A stretch of 64,000 bases of DNA, from positions 6,266,087 through 6,330,086 of the forward strand of contig OX421505.1 of the NCBI GenBank assembly GCA_949126835.1. The letters run 5' to 3'. The stretch's first letter is position 1. The number at the start of each line of letters is the position of its first letter. The translations under genes were made by a program, and so were the position numbers. The stretch comes from Anisus vortex. Its lineage: Eukaryota > Mollusca > Gastropoda > Planorbidae. A model generated the notes under the pieces. It made no database searches and was not told the origin of the DNA. It saw nothing but the letters and a program-made list of their open reading frames with translations. Shown piece after piece: positions 32,336 to 44,791 of the stretch.

Positions 32336-33270
32336 TTCTTTTTCCGTCAAAAATGTTTTGTTCAAGTATTATACATCTGCCTTTACTGTCCTTTATTTAT
32401 TTTTGTAGCCAATTTGTCAAATTTTCCCTTCTATAGTTAAATAAACGCTAGCTTGACTGACTGGTAGCGTGGACTCATCAAGTTATAAAGAAAATTGAAA
32501 TATTTTTATATATTTGTAATCACACAATAAAACCTCTTCATCTCCTGCCATTTGATCAATTTGTCTCTGCACAATGCTATTACTAAACTTATATTTCTTG
32601 TTATACATAAGTTCAGGATTACTATATTAGGTAAATGTATTTTTAAAAACTAAATGTCGATATCAAAGAGTGTTTTTAAATCATATTTAAACATATTTTA
32701 TTCAAATTAAAACCAAACCGAACTGAAATTGCGATAATTAACGAAAGCATCGATCCTATCCAGTTTTCTTAGTTGACCAGAGTCCTTACTTTTTCATAAA
32801 AAATTCACTGCGATTCGTATTTCTTATATCTACAATTTGTACTGTTTCATGATAGCAGATATTTAGCCGCAGCACTATTTCGTCAGATTTTATTCATAAT
32901 ATAATCTCCGCCCCCCCCTCCCTCTGCCTTTCTCAGAAACGGTCTAAATATAGATCAAGGAAAAGTACATAAAGGTCTTTGAATGTTTTTTACGTCAAAA
33001 TAATACAGTTGACATACAAGTCAACAGTGGAGCAGTCGATGTATTCTTTGTTAGAGTTCAAGAGTAGGCCTACCGTTATTATAATTAAAGAAATTTAAAT
33101 TTTGATCTTTTGGTAATCGCAGAGGTGTTCAAAATAATTCAAGACCCTTTGTACCGCCCAATGGCCCTTGAGCGCCCCCCTATCGTCCCCGAGAACGTCA
33201 GCGACCCTCTGGATCTTCTCACCCCCCCCCCCCCCCCCCGGGGCGAAAACGCCCCCGTTGAGAACATGTG
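32336..33270. repeat. Unassigned AT-rich repeat sequence
   Basis: No gene. 32880-33190 matches 43830-44600 (shared GGAGCAGTCGATGTATTCTT), with that copy interrupted at 44053-44521. A long C-run lies at 33222-33239. Confidence 0.5.
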
Positions 33271-33400
33271 ATCTAAACGAATGGGCAACAAACAATAGCT
33301 GTAAGCAGTAACGACTTCATTGAAACAGCTAACAACCGAGAGAAATGGAGAGTTATGATCGCCGATGTCTGTTCCAAACCTGACAACTGATGATGATGAA
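33271..33400 (+). pseudogene. Non-LTR ORF2 C-terminal stub
   Basis: Remnant of NGQQTIAVSNDF and ending ...DVCSKPDN-like, followed by a short GAT tail, like 15420-15530. Confidence 0.5.
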
Positions 33401-33669
33401 AATAATATTTTAATTTTTACGTAAACCTTTTCTAATTGTACTTATTACATTTACATGTATTACAAATAATTTAAACATTAGAAAATACAAATATAAAATA
33501 ACAGTTAGATTTTAGCTAATTTTTGTTTTAAAGTTACTTACAGTCTTACAATTTAATACATTAAGACCTAAACTGCGCCATAAACCATTTTCATTGCCAT
33601 TAACTTTTACATTTTATGTTCTAAAGAATCAATTCTTGCTGCAGAAAAATCAACCGTTAAAGTTAAAAC

Positions 33670-33967
33670 CATAGACTATAATAAAATGGACCGCTTTCTC
33701 TATTTTCAGAGCTTATATCAACTTTTTTTTTCCGTGCGCAACCAATAAGGCTGTCTTAAATTACTTCTACGCTTCTCGTTGTTTCTTAAATGTTTCCGCT
33801 GTATAAACTTTCGATTTTAATTTTAAGTTATCATTGAGAAAATCGAAGCAATTCAATAAAACGGAAGTGCAAAGTAAACAACGAATCGGGAATTCCGAAA
33901 ATCAGTGTTTCGAGTCATCATATAGCATACATACTAAAGCAAGAGGTCCGTGTATATTATAGTCTAT
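33670..33967. mobile_element. MITE with CATAGACTATAATA ends (298 bp)
   Basis: Inverted ends CATAGACTATAATA and TATTATAGTCTAT with inner GGACCKCTTGCTTTA-like parts. GTTAAAAC flanks it on both sides (8 bp). Copies: 45683-46131 (complete), about 55620-55803 and 57938-58110 (partial). Confidence 0.8.
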
Positions 33968-33975
33968 GTTAAAAC

Positions 33976-34305
33976 TAAGCAAAGAAGGACAGAGTAAGAA
34001 AAACAAAAGTATATATATAAGTACATTAATGAAAGACATAATGTAAAAAAAATACACAGATAAGTTGAACAAATGGTACTGTAACATCTTAAGTAACAAT
34101 ATGTTTTAAACACAACATAATTATAACACATTACATAATGTCTCAATAGACTTAGTGAAGTCTTGTAGAGATTTATCCTGGCTTTTACAAATTGTTAAAG
34201 AATTATGTCATGAAGAAAGCATTATTACATCTAATTCTAAATATTACCTAGCCACCTAATAGAAAATACACTTTAAAACAAACAAACTATCCTTGACATG
34301 TTAAT
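33976..34305 (+). repeat. Module W end, unit 6
   Basis: No gene. CTTGTAGAGATTTATCCTGG is shared with 41430 and, in part, 19020. Confidence 0.6.
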
Positions 34306-34585
34306 GGGTCAGGGAGGCCGAGCGGCAGCTCGTTCGGCTGGTTTAACTAAGGCCCTTGGTTCAAATCCTGGTGAAGGCTAGAATATTTTTCTAAGGGTGT
34401 TCCTGAGTTTACCCAGGTCTAAAGGTTTTACCTGACATTAATTGGAATCAAGTAAATGCGGCTACGCGTTGTGCTGGCATTTTAACCCCTAGTACGCCAT
34501 GGCCACAGAACTTTGGTGAACTTTGCTTCCCCGGCATGATGGTCAATTTGGTCCGACGGCTACTTTTCTTGACATGTTAAATAAA
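34306..34585 (+). repeat. tRNA-derived SINE, best-preserved head
   Basis: GGGAGGCCGAGCGGCAGCTC (A-box region), GGTTCAAATCCTGG (B box), then CACAGAACTTTGGTGAAC and GTCCGACGGCTACTTTTCTT. The head resembles a Leu/Ser-type tRNA. Confidence 0.8.
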
Positions 34586-35650
34586 TAACATTCTTTTTTG
34601 TATGCAAAGGGACTAAAAGAGAAATAAAGATCGATCCAAAAAGTATGGTCTATGGATGTAACATTCATGATTGGACGTTACAATAATATTTTAAAAAAGG
34701 ATAGGAAAGAAAGTGATATTTGTGTAATGTAAATGAATTCAAGCAAGTATTACAGATGAATGGCACGCTGAATGAATTAGAGATCATAATTTGGCTCGCT
34801 ATTATCAAGTTGTTGCCGAACCCTGCTCTAGCGTACCGAAGGTCTGGGGGCTCAATTCGCGGTGAAGGCTGGATAGGTATCAACCATTAGATGTGAGAAA
34901 TTAAAGACGTCTGAACAATGATTTTACTCACAATTTGTTAGTGTGCATTGGCCACCAAAACTTGCGAACCCTGTTCAACCGGATCAAATTTCGTTAGCCC
35001 CTACTTACTTTAATTACCAGTGATAATAATATTTATTGAGGAATGTTTATGTTCACTAGCGCGTATCCTAACAACATTGAGCAGTAAAACATACACAAAT
35101 AACATTTATGGACGTGTTGAAACCATTTTATAAAATTAATTCAAAATATCATCAAGAACCAAGAACAAAAAGTATAGTGTTGAAATGAATTGTTTTGAAT
35201 ATTTAAAAATTGTGTCCTTTTAAAGTTTAGATTGTAAATTGTTTGAAATCAATTTTGAGTAATTTTATGTGAGAGCAGAGGCGAAACCGGTAATTCTTTC
35301 CGGCGGGGGGGGGGGGGGGTAGGGAGGCTGGAGTGTTGCATGAAAAACATTTACCAAATGACCAAATTTTTTTGCAAATTTTGTTACAGTCCCGGGCGCG
35401 TATTGAGCGGAACTCAAGGCAGCATAGATAGAAGTAGGTCGGTACGGGAAGGGTTAATAGGCCAGTACTCAGATATCACATGAAAAAAACAACAACAGAG
35501 ATATGTTAAATATAAAACATTAGATATAGAATGTAGGCTTGTTGAAAACGTTGAATATAGATTCAGATTATTCCACAGAAGAAGCAATCAATTAACAAGA
35601 CTTAATGATTATGCATGCATGCTGAACCTATACGTTTATCGTGTAATAAC
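34586..35650 (+). repeat. Module U, unit 6, plus unassigned sequence
   Basis: U to about 34990. 35020-35380 holds nothing recognised except a G-run near 35305. The micro-MITE relative lies at 35386-35453. Confidence 0.55.
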
Positions 35651-35685
35651 ATTTCCGGTCCTATTCGTTAATTTACTAACAAAAC

Positions 35686-35860
35686 ATGTCTGTGTGCTGC
35701 GTTACTGGTTGCACTGCGAGAAAGAAAATATGTAGTGTTTAAATTCACTTTCATTTCCAAAAGATATTGTCAAAAGAAAACGATGGATTATGAACGTAAA
35801 ATGTGATGATTCACCTTTTTTCCCCCAAACTTATTGCTTAATGCAAAAGCATTTTTGAAT
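35686..35860 (+). pseudogene. Decayed THAP-type zinc-finger N-terminus, copy 2
   Basis: ATG followed by MSVCCVTGCTARKK. About 35 codons later, in a shifted frame, come KDIVKRKRWIMNVK and DSPFFPP. The C-x-C start plus the basic-tryptophan segment follow a THAP layout. Single-base shifts destroy the frame. Both copies stand about 300 bp upstream of the RT fragment. Confidence 0.45.
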
Positions 35861-36020
35861 TGTGTTGTAAGTTATCTATAGATCACGTTTTTTTTTTGTT
35901 TTTTTTAAGCCAAGAACCGCTACACCGACTACTTTATTTATAAATCTAGCTTACACGTCGACGAGTCATTATTACATACCGGTACTCACGTTAGTTGTTG
36001 AAATCGGATTCCTCATAACT

Positions 36021-36248
36021 TTGAAAATGTCAGAAAAACCAGAACTGGCCGCAGACGTTGAAATAAATAATCAAACACCAGCCAAAGCATGTTCTGTGTT
36101 GACGGAAGTTCATGAACACGATAAACACAGACCTATTGAAAAGTTCCTGGCCAGGCTACAGATGCTAGTCAGGCAGTTGGAGGAAATGTTCAGAGTACAA
36201 CAGAAACCCATTTTTATCGCGTTCATAGACCTGACTAAGGCATTTTAA
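36021..36248 (+). pseudogene. 75-aa ORF fusing unknown leader to RT fragment
   Basis: Residues 1-40 (PELAADVEINNQTPAKACS part) are unrecognised. Residues 41-75 contain FLARLQML and QQKPIFIAFIDLTKAF from a non-LTR RT. Compared with 405-665 it lacks about 75 bp between the RT pieces. It is the empty-site copy of the LTR-element target. Confidence 0.6.
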
Positions 36249-36339
36249 AATAATTCATCAAAATACATAATGTAAGCTCAGAGCGTATTTCACAAATAAC
36301 TAATAAGACATATATATTTATAAATGTATATATATATCG

Positions 36340-36408
<69 letters not shown>
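36340..36408. repeat. AT dinucleotide microsatellite
   Basis: About 35 TA units within the L module. Confidence 0.95.
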
Positions 36409-36412
<4 letters not shown>

Positions 36413-36636
36413 ATAAAACAAGGTATAAAAACATGTTTAACAAAGGTAAATATTAAAGTAATGTGATTTTATGTTCTTTTTTAAAGTGACAGTAACAGAG
36501 TTTAAAAAAATGTAAAAAAAAATAGAGTCCGCATTTTCTACTACAGTTTAATTACTTGAGCATTCCATATACCGTATATAATATATAGCTCATTGTTCCA
36601 TCCTGATAGCCCTTACTGCAATATAATATTAATTTC

Positions 36637-36744
36637 ATTCTCAGTGTGATTGAGAATTCAAAAAATCATCCTAGAGGTTAGCATGAGTATACCCTATACA
36701 AGATAAAAAGGAATGGATATGTTGTGATCATACAACTTGAGTAG
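36637..36744 (+). other. Hairpin / variable segment / hairpin, copy 7
   Basis: L hairpin 36637-36657, variable about 36667-36710, R hairpin region 36733-36744 (CAAC-TTGA-GTAG, one mismatch). Confidence 0.7.
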
Positions 36745-36941
36745 TTAATGTAATGTTTAAAAATGTACATATAAATTATTTAGTCATTTAGCATTTATAT
36801 AATTTTTTTTCATAATTTGATCCCCTTAAAAGCTGTTAGTTGCAAGCCATTTATTATTTTATATTATAAAAAATGAAAGAAACTTGTTATTAATATTAAC
36901 CTAAAGAAGACGGTTTTATTATCTCCCTTTTGTTAAATTTA

Positions 36942-37326
36942 TGTCACAGGACTAAGACACACGGATAATTCATGAAAGGCACTCAACGAAGGCTGCTTGG
37001 TACAACTCATAGCTTTTTTAATCGTTAGTCACTCTGAGAGCAATGGGCAGTGAGCCATCACAACAATACATTCTGTTCCTGACTGGTACTGGTCGTATAG
37101 CACTTCCAACTTGGACGAAGACTGATATCATATACGACTTGTTCATGTACAGACAGAATCCCAACTGAAGTGTATTTAGAATTCAACGTTGCTATATCAT
37201 TCATACTCTCTACACTTCGCTTTCATACCATAGTGCAATCTCGTACATAATAATAACATGCACACCTTACTTATTCCTCATCTAACAACATGCGTACTTT
37301 CTATATTATCTAATGATATAGTGACA
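36942..37326. mobile_element. Solo LTR (385 bp)
   Basis: TGTCAC...GTGACA with the 5-bp duplication ATTTA on both sides, inserted in module R where sister copies read AAATTTATGTTTCC without interruption. It is unrelated to the LTR of the element at 666-8099. Confidence 0.85.
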
Positions 37327-37916
37327 ATTTATGTTTCCTAATTAGTTTCTATGATGTTATGTTTTGTAATATAACTAATATTACCGATTAATAAGTGTTT
37401 CTTTATACAAATCTAGCATTATAGTTACTGTTTTCATTTCAATTTTCAATTAGAGGTCTAAGCTTATTTTAGGTTAAACAGTTGTAAAGAAGCATTTCCT
37501 ACTTTAATGGTTTTGTCGATTTAAAGTGTGTGTATTGTTTTGTCGATTTAAAGTGTGTGTTTTTTAAACCAAAAAATATATATTAATTACAATATATAAT
37601 CTAGTAAATAAGCTTCTTATATTTATTAAAGAACAAAACAAAAAACAATGGTTTTATAATTGCTTATATTTATGTTTAATTAGAGAAGATGATCATAAAA
37701 ACTCTCTTTAATGTAATTAGTCCGAATCAACTACTGAGCGCCTTGTCATTGAATGCTCTTCCCAAAATTGTCATGCACAGAATAAATATACCTTTTCTGT
37801 GATTTCATGCACATAATTACTCACGTCTGGGTATTCAGGGGCATGTGACCTCTTTGTCGGCTCAAAGAGCTTTCATGTGCGATAAAATCTGTTCAAACGG
37901 AACCAGAACATGAAAG

Positions 37917-38193
37917 CAGGGCTGTGGAGTCGGAGTCGAAGAGTCGGAGGAATTGTGGGTACCTGGAGTCGGAGTTGGAGTCGGAAGTACAAAAAACTGA
38001 AGAGTCGGAGTCGGACTTGGAGTCGGAACTTTTATCTACCATTTATCAGTCGGAGTCGGAGTCGAAGAGTCGGAGTCGGAGGAAATTTTGGTACCTGGAG
38101 TCGGAGTCGGAGTTGGAGTCGGAAGTACAAAAAACTGAGGAGTCGGAGTCGGAGTTGGAGTCGGAACATTTATCTACCGACTCCACAGCCCTG
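37917..38193. mobile_element. hAT-type MITE filled with GGAGTC hexamers
   Basis: CAGGGCTGTGGAGTCGGAGT at the left and its inverse at the right. Flanks CATGAAAG and CCCGAAAG (6 of 8 match). Almost the whole interior is GGAGTC-type repeats, giving overlapping SRSR/ESES ORFs that are not genes. Confidence 0.8.
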
Positions 38194-38201
38194 CCCGAAA
38201 G

Positions 38202-39685
38202 CAGACAATGCCTAGCAATTAAGAACAGCAGACGACTTTCCTAAGCAGGTTCCTTCCAGATTTATCCGCAAATTGGCACTTTTTGATGCTGAGTATTTGA
38301 ATTTTTATATTTAACTTGCTGTATTTTAAAATCGTCAATATCCCTCCACCTTAAAAAAAATATCAAGATTTAGGTAGGTAGTATAAAATATTGAGCAAAC
38401 CAGCCTCGATGAGATGAATGATTTGTAAAACTCCGCTTTGAATGTAACAGAATGTACTTATGAAAAAGCTCGTCTATCCATATATCTACTTATCTATCTT
38501 TCTATCTATCTATCTGTCTATCTATCTATCTGTCTATCTATCTTTATATATGCCATTAATTAGGTAAGTAGTTAAAAGTTTTGAAATTTATTTTTACGGC
38601 AACATATTCCAGTTTCAATGCAAATTCAGTGGTCTAAAGTCTAACAGATTAAATGCTGACCCCGTCCTTGTAGGCCTAAATGCAAGTTCAACTCACTGAA
38701 ATGTCAGTCAGAAACATCAGATTCAACAGTCAGTTCTCCTCATTCAATACCGGAAAATATTTTTTTTAATCAACAAACATCTCTTGGAGTTCTCTGGAAT
38801 GCCATTGAAAATCGCTCTGCGTGCCTATTCTGTCAAGCGTGCCGAATGTTGTCGGCACCTGATCTAGACTTTCTTGCTGTCTCTCTCTACATATGTTTAG
38901 CCTCACCATATATAGCCTATCTATATTCATAATACATATTCATTTGTTTCTTATTCTTTCTCCATTACCAATGATTTTTTCTCTTTATTTCTCTATTTCT
39001 CTTTTTTACTTTCTCTCTCCTTGTATCTCTGTCTCCCTTTCTCTCACTCTGTCTCTTTCTGTATCTCCCTTTCTTTCTCTGACTATCTGTCTCTCTATCT
39101 GTCTCTCTCTCTCTGTCTCTCTTACTCTCTCTTTTACAGTCACACACACATACAATATCCCTCACTCTCAAACTCACTCATTCACTCACGCCTTTGCATT
39201 TTTATTGCTTATGCGTCTAAGTCATTGGCGCAACTAGGGCGAGGGCTCCTAGTGTTGGTATATGAGCTAGGCCTCCATCTTGCTGGCTAGTTTCACATTG
39301 AGTAGGCTCAAGCTGACGTGGAGGACAGGCGAGTTTTTTTGTGTTTCGAAATCATTGTTTCTCAACATAAAATTTTTAAAAAATTATTTCTGCAAGTTTT
39401 TTTTTTTTTTTTTAATTATGTTTTAAAACAATCAGTTTAGCGCCTATTTAGAAACAAATAATATCAAATAGTATCATTTTTCAATGTACTAGACATTCTA
39501 AGGGCGTACAAATATTTATCAATGAAAAAACCCGATGATATTTGCAAAGAAGAAGATGAGTTTATTTACATTATAAAAGTAATAGACATGATTGAGTTAT
39601 AGAAATATAAAAACATCACCAACATTTTTAATTTTCATCTATACAGGTTAAGGCAATGGTTTAAGCTGTAAATCAGCTAATAATA
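38202..39685 (+). repeat. Modules S, T (microsatellite) and W, unit 7
   Basis: TCTA microsatellite at 38470-38550, W start 38560-38740, CT tract 38990-39140. It matches 17800-18870. No gene. Confidence 0.7.
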
Positions 39686-40236
39686 GAGCAATTGCAATAG
39701 GCGTGGCTTAGGTTTTTTGGTGACGTAATTATGTAAATAGCGGCCATGATGATGATAATGGGGAATAACATTGTTCATTACCATGTGTATTTTAAACCCA
39801 AAATATAAGGAATTTATTTTCATAAATCTTGATATTTAACTGTGATTTGAGTCCTTAGTAGCCCGTCCAGTAAACAAGATTTTAGGTTTTTATAGTTGTT
39901 CAATAGCTTTTTTGAAACATTGTACTGACTGCTTTATACTTTACTTTTAGATAGTGAGTTAAATAGGCTAACTTTCGATAATGGACATCTTCAATTAAAT
40001 ATTCTGCACTAAGGGAACTTTTTCCATTGATTTTTTTAATGGTTTAAATTTTAGCTTTGAATGTTAATTTTCATCGCATGACAGTTTTTTATATATATTT
40101 TTGCGTCATATTGTTGAAATGATGAAATTTAAAAATAAAACCTACTTAAGCCTTATAGTAATACGGCTGTCATTTATCACCAATAGACAAAATAAACAAA
40201 CATCATGTGCTTTTTGTCACGTGATTGCAATCGCTC
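39686..40236. mobile_element. Mariner-like MITE (551 bp)
   Basis: Inverted ends GAGCAATTGCAAT and ATTGCAATCGCTC, with TA directly outside each end. It interrupts module W. No transposase. Confidence 0.7.
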
Positions 40237-40238
40237 TA

Positions 40239-40770
40239 TAGAGCGTTCTCAATGGGCGGAGCTTACGTTATTTAGTGACGTATTTGTGTAAATAGAAGCC
40301 ACTATTGGTGTACAAAAATGGTGAAGTACTTCTTTATCATGCAAAATTCACATCTGAATATTGGTTATCCTACTAAAAAATAAGGAGGTAAATAGTAGTA
40401 ATGTAGATTAATTGATTAATGTGATTAGGCTAGGGCCGACTAGATCTATTTACACTTTCAATTTCACTTTTATAGGTCTACACTTTTAATGTTTCGTAGA
40501 CTCGGTTTCGTAGGCTAATGGCTAAGTAGGGCAGCTACGATTTCAAGTGATAGTGTTGGTGAATAGGCTATCTAGTCAAGTCACTAATAGGCTCACATCG
40601 TCTATGATAATAATAAAATAGCCTATTTTATTTAACAGACATAATACAGCTTAAATCTTAATAAGACTTCAAACACAACACATCATTTAAAAAAATGATC
40701 GAGCCTATATGAAACTTTATTAATACAGCGGCCAATGTTACTTGTACACCATTACTCAAAGTAAACAATA
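40239..40770. mobile_element. Second element of the same family, adjacent
   Basis: It starts GAGCGTTCTCAATGGGCGGA right after the shared TA and parallels the start of the previous element (GTGACGTA, TGTAAATAG, GCC). The right end is not defined. Module W resumes at about 40770. Confidence 0.45.
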
Positions 40771-41582
40771 TCCAATACGTATCGAACATATGCTATATAT
40801 ATGCTACATTTATTTGATTTATTTGGTATGTCTCTAAAGTTTTAATTTATTAATAAGCTTCATATTTTTAGCCTAGGGACTATATTCGTGTTCTTGGTTG
40901 TTTGTTGCTCAATGTTAAAAGCGCACTGAGTTACATTATGTTTGTAGGCAGCGCTATACAAAAAAATTATTATTATTAATTTTATATATATATATATTTA
41001 TAACCCTTGTCTGGCGATAATACATTTCATTTGGTTTTTTAATGCTATTCTCGTATAGTTAATTTTGATAAACTAATATTTTAATTATTACTTGATTTTT
41101 TTCTGAGTGTACTTATAACCTTAAGCTATTGAATCATTAAAAATTACATGGAGAAACACCAAGTAATTTACAGCTTTGCAAAGTGATCAAAATGTACACC
41201 TACACAAGGACTAAATCAAGAGAAATTAAAAGACTAAACTAACGAATAAAGACTGCTAGGAATATCACTGTAAAAGTTAAAACTAAGCGATAAAGAGACA
41301 GAAAGAACAAATCTATACCATGATGAAACAAAACAAATTCACCAGACAAATGCTACTGCAACATCTTAAGTAACAAGATGTTTAAACACAACATAACAAT
41401 AACGCAGTACATAATGTCTCAATAGACTTAGTGAAGTCTTGTAGAGATTTATGCTGGATTTTACAATCGAAAAATAATTATGTCATGAAAAAAAACAAAA
41501 TGAAATCTGATTCTTAATATTGCCTTGACACCTGAGAATAAATATATATAAACAAAATTAACAATCGTTGACATGTTAATGC
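40771..41582 (+). repeat. Module W end, unit 7
   Basis: Noncoding. It matches 18875-19220, minus the micro-MITE. Confidence 0.65.
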
Positions 41583-43195
41583 AGCATGATGGCCGAGCGG
41601 CATCACGTTCGGCTGGAGTATGTAAGGTCCCTGGTTCAAATCCTGGTTATGGCTGGGTTTTTTCTCGAGGTTGTTCCCGTGTCTAACCAGCTCTGATGGG
41701 TACCTGACATCATTTGGGATAAAGTATGTCACGATTCTGGAATTAAATCGCAACACGTAGCACTCATGGATAGATCATAGCGCAGAAGTAGTGTAGAACT
41801 AGAAACATAGGTTAGCGTAGAGTTAGATTAGGGAGTAGAAAAGTAGCCTGGAGCTATTACCCTCTCTCTCTCTCTCTCTCACGCAATAGGAACACCCCAA
41901 CCACCCCTTCTCCTCACCTCTCTTTAACCCTCTCTACACTTTTTTTCATTCCCGAATTCAGAGTTTGCTACTTGATTCAGCCAATTGGTATTACACTATT
42001 TGTATGTGTGATTGTATGTGTGTGTATTCCTTAATGTATGTATATATATATATATTCTATTATGCTGTCAATTATGATTCATGTTGTATTTGGATAGTAA
42101 CTACTCATTTATTTTGCTAAACTCAGCATACACGTAAAACCCCCACCCACCTGTAGACACCCCCACCCACCTGTAGACACCCCCACCCACTGCTACACCT
42201 TTTTCATTATCTCCCCTCTTCGTCCCCTACTCAGCGCCCGTGGGCATAGCCCTTGATCCACTAGTCGTAGTGACATCTGGAGCGAAGCGTCTCGCACATA
42301 CAAACAGGTCCATCAAGGGAGATAAGTCATTATCTTATCCTTTGTATCTCCGTATACGTCTACACACCCCCTCCGCCCTGGGCCCCACCCCGCAAAGTCG
42401 GCGGTATCAATTGTTCGCCTACAACCACCCCTAATTCCCCCCCCCCCCCCAATAGTCAATCTTCTATGCAAGTATATTTCAAACCAGCCAACCAGAACAT
42501 ATGTAATTCTAAACTAATGTAGCTATCCAATCAAATTGACCACGGATCACGTGACTAAAATTCAGGAAAGCGCGCTTAACTAGGTTTAGGACACTTTGGC
42601 TCAAGCGTGAGGCGGAGAAGGTTGTTCGATTCTAGCTTCGACTTATTCAGTTCGTTCCATAGGATATACCGCCTGCATGTGTATAGATAGATATTTTGTC
42701 AGTCTAAGTATTTTCATGAACACAGCTTCGTTTGCCTAATGTTTTGGATAACCTAGCAGTACCATGTGTTGAGTGTTAACTGAAGCCTGTGCAAATTCAT
42801 ATATGTATCTTGCCATTGAGTGAAGAATTGAAATGATAATAAACACCTGAACTTAACCAACGATTTTTTTGCCTACTTAGACCTATCTGTGTGTCCGTCA
42901 TAATATCTAACGAGCCAAGAGAGAAATAATAATTATTCCAGGGCGATTCCAGTCACGGTAATTCATACCCCACGACGACCTGCCACTACTACCCCACTTA
43001 CCTACGACTCCGCACCCCTCTCATCGCCCAACTTCTGCCAGGTTGATGTCCTAATCCTAACCACATCCTGACAAAGTAAATTCGGCTAGGCATTGTGCTG
43101 GCCACACATCCCCTAGTATGTCGAGGCCAAATAAATCGGTGGACACTGTTTCACCGGCCCTATAATCATTTTGGTACTTTTCTTGACATAATAAT
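41583..43195 (+). repeat. tRNA-derived SINE interrupted by a solo LTR
   Basis: The head (GATGGCCGAGCGGCATCACG, B box GGTTCAAATCC) and GCTCTGATGGGTACCTGACA run to 41726. The body resumes at 43079 and ends with TGGTACTTTTCTTGAC. The inserted LTR fills 41727-43073. Confidence 0.8.
41727..43073 (+). mobile_element. Solo LTR (1347 bp)
   Basis: TGTCACGATTCTGG...CATCCTGACA with AAGTA duplicated on both sides (41722-41726, 43074-43078). An AATAAA is at about 42838, supporting + orientation. It contains a three-copy 20-bp tandem (CACCCACCTGTAGACACCCC, about 42136-42190). Its long size and TGTCA/TGACA ends would suit a BEL/Pao or gypsy LTR; the family is not decided. Confidence 0.85.
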
Positions 43196-44052
43196 TAAAT
43201 AACATTTTTTGAGTTATGAAAAGGGGTCAAAAGAGTTATATTAAGATCAAGACAAAAACTATGGTGTCTGGTCGTAGCATTCATCAATGGACTTTACAAT
43301 AATATGTTTTAGAGATGTATCGGACGAAACTGATATTTGTGGAATGTTAAAGAATTTACGGTCAATGTATTCAACTTATAAGTTTGCAGACGTTCCTTCT
43401 GGATAGAAGATTAAAGTAAGTCCACTAGGCCCAAAACTCCTGCATGGGGCAAAGGATTGGCCAGTGGCAGGACTAGAACCCAGACCGTTATTTTGACAGT
43501 CTAATGTACTTAGCCGCAGGACAGGCGGGCCTCACCAATGATGTTGGAATGTGTTAAAGGATGACAATCATAATGCATCTTACCTTTAGGTGTTGTCGTT
43601 TCTGGTGGTGGTGGTGGTGGTGTTGCTGTTGTAGTTTCATCATTGACCCGCGTTGTGTTTCCCCCCTTTGAAACCAACAACAAACAAAATATCACATAGT
43701 ATTGTTTTACGTCATAGTAGTGGTCATAATTTCAATTGTTTGTCGAGTCAATGGTCAAGGTAGAGTAAAGCATATGGCCGGCAACTGTTGGTTTATGGCT
43801 GGTATTTATCAGCCCTTGCGATTTTCGTCAGATTGAATGCATAATGTATTCACCGTCCCGCCAAGTCTGCCTTTCTCAGAAACCGTCGAAATATACCGAT
43901 AGATCAAGGTTAAGTAGGACTACATAGAGTGCTTTGAATGTCGTTTACGTCACAATCGCACTGTAGGCATAAGTCCAAAGTGGAACAGTCGATGTATTCT
44001 TTCTTAAAGGCTCAAGATTAACGTTATATAAGTTAAAATTACAGAATTTGAA
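43196..44052 (+). repeat. Module U part, second-family SINE and unassigned repeat
   Basis: U to about 43350. Minus-strand SINE relative at 43385-43525. Then repeat shared with 32880-33110. No gene. Confidence 0.55.
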
Positions 44053-44521
44053 TGTTAAGAATAAGTTATATTTTTTCCCAATGTGGGAAGGGTAAGGCGT
44101 GATATCGTTGTCACACCATGCTTGGAGATTCACGGTTTCTATGAATCTAACAAGTAATCATGGGCCCCGATATCCCCGTGAAGTTGTTTCACGTAGGTTC
44201 GTAAGGACCAATAGAAACCAACCCTTTTTAAGACCCCGTGGTTTCGATACCATTCTGGGGCAGTCCCTTCATAAGAGTCGTACCGACCGGTCGCATTATT
44301 ACTGTCGTTGATTTTACTTGTAAATATTGTATCAAGTCTATTCTATGTGGATTGAATTGTAATAAACTTCCTAATATTTTGTGTTCTACAACCCGAGTCT
44401 GTTCATTTAACTAGTTGAAAGTTAGGTAGTTCTCAGTTAGTGTCAAGCAGTACTCAAACATACAAGAGGATATATTCCCCCGCCTAGATATAACGAACCT
44501 TATGTGCTCCGGCACGTAACA
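44053..44521 (+). mobile_element. Candidate solo LTR (469 bp)
   Basis: TGTTAAG...CGTAACA ends, with AATAAA at about 44361. It interrupts a repeat that is continuous at 33100-33120. No clean target duplication is visible, so the ends are tentative. Confidence 0.45.
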
Positions 44522-44690
44522 AATCGCAGTAGTGTTCAAACTAATTCAGGAACATTTGTACCGCCAAGTGGCCCTTCACCGTCCTCTACCGCCCCCGAGA
44601 GCGTCAGCGCCCCATAGGCGCGCGTAACCATTTTGAACCCTTAGACCTTAGACCATCGTGTCAGCCTTTCGGTTACATAATTTTAATTTG

Positions 44691-44791
44691 ATTCTCAATT
44701 GAGAATTCCAAAAAATGTCAACGTTTACACTCTTTACACAAAGGTTTATAATTAATGGAAGGGATAAAAAGTAATTGTAATACTGGGGTAG
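44691..44791 (+). other. Hairpin / variable segment / hairpin, copy 8
   Basis: The L loop is exactly deleted, leaving the perfect palindrome ATTCTCAATTGAGAAT (44691-44706). Variable about 44716-44755. The R hairpin is degenerate at 44782-44791. Confidence 0.65.

Noticed and set aside
37910..38244. SRSR- and ESES-rich ORFs
   Set aside because: Translations of GGAGTC hexamers inside a hAT MITE.
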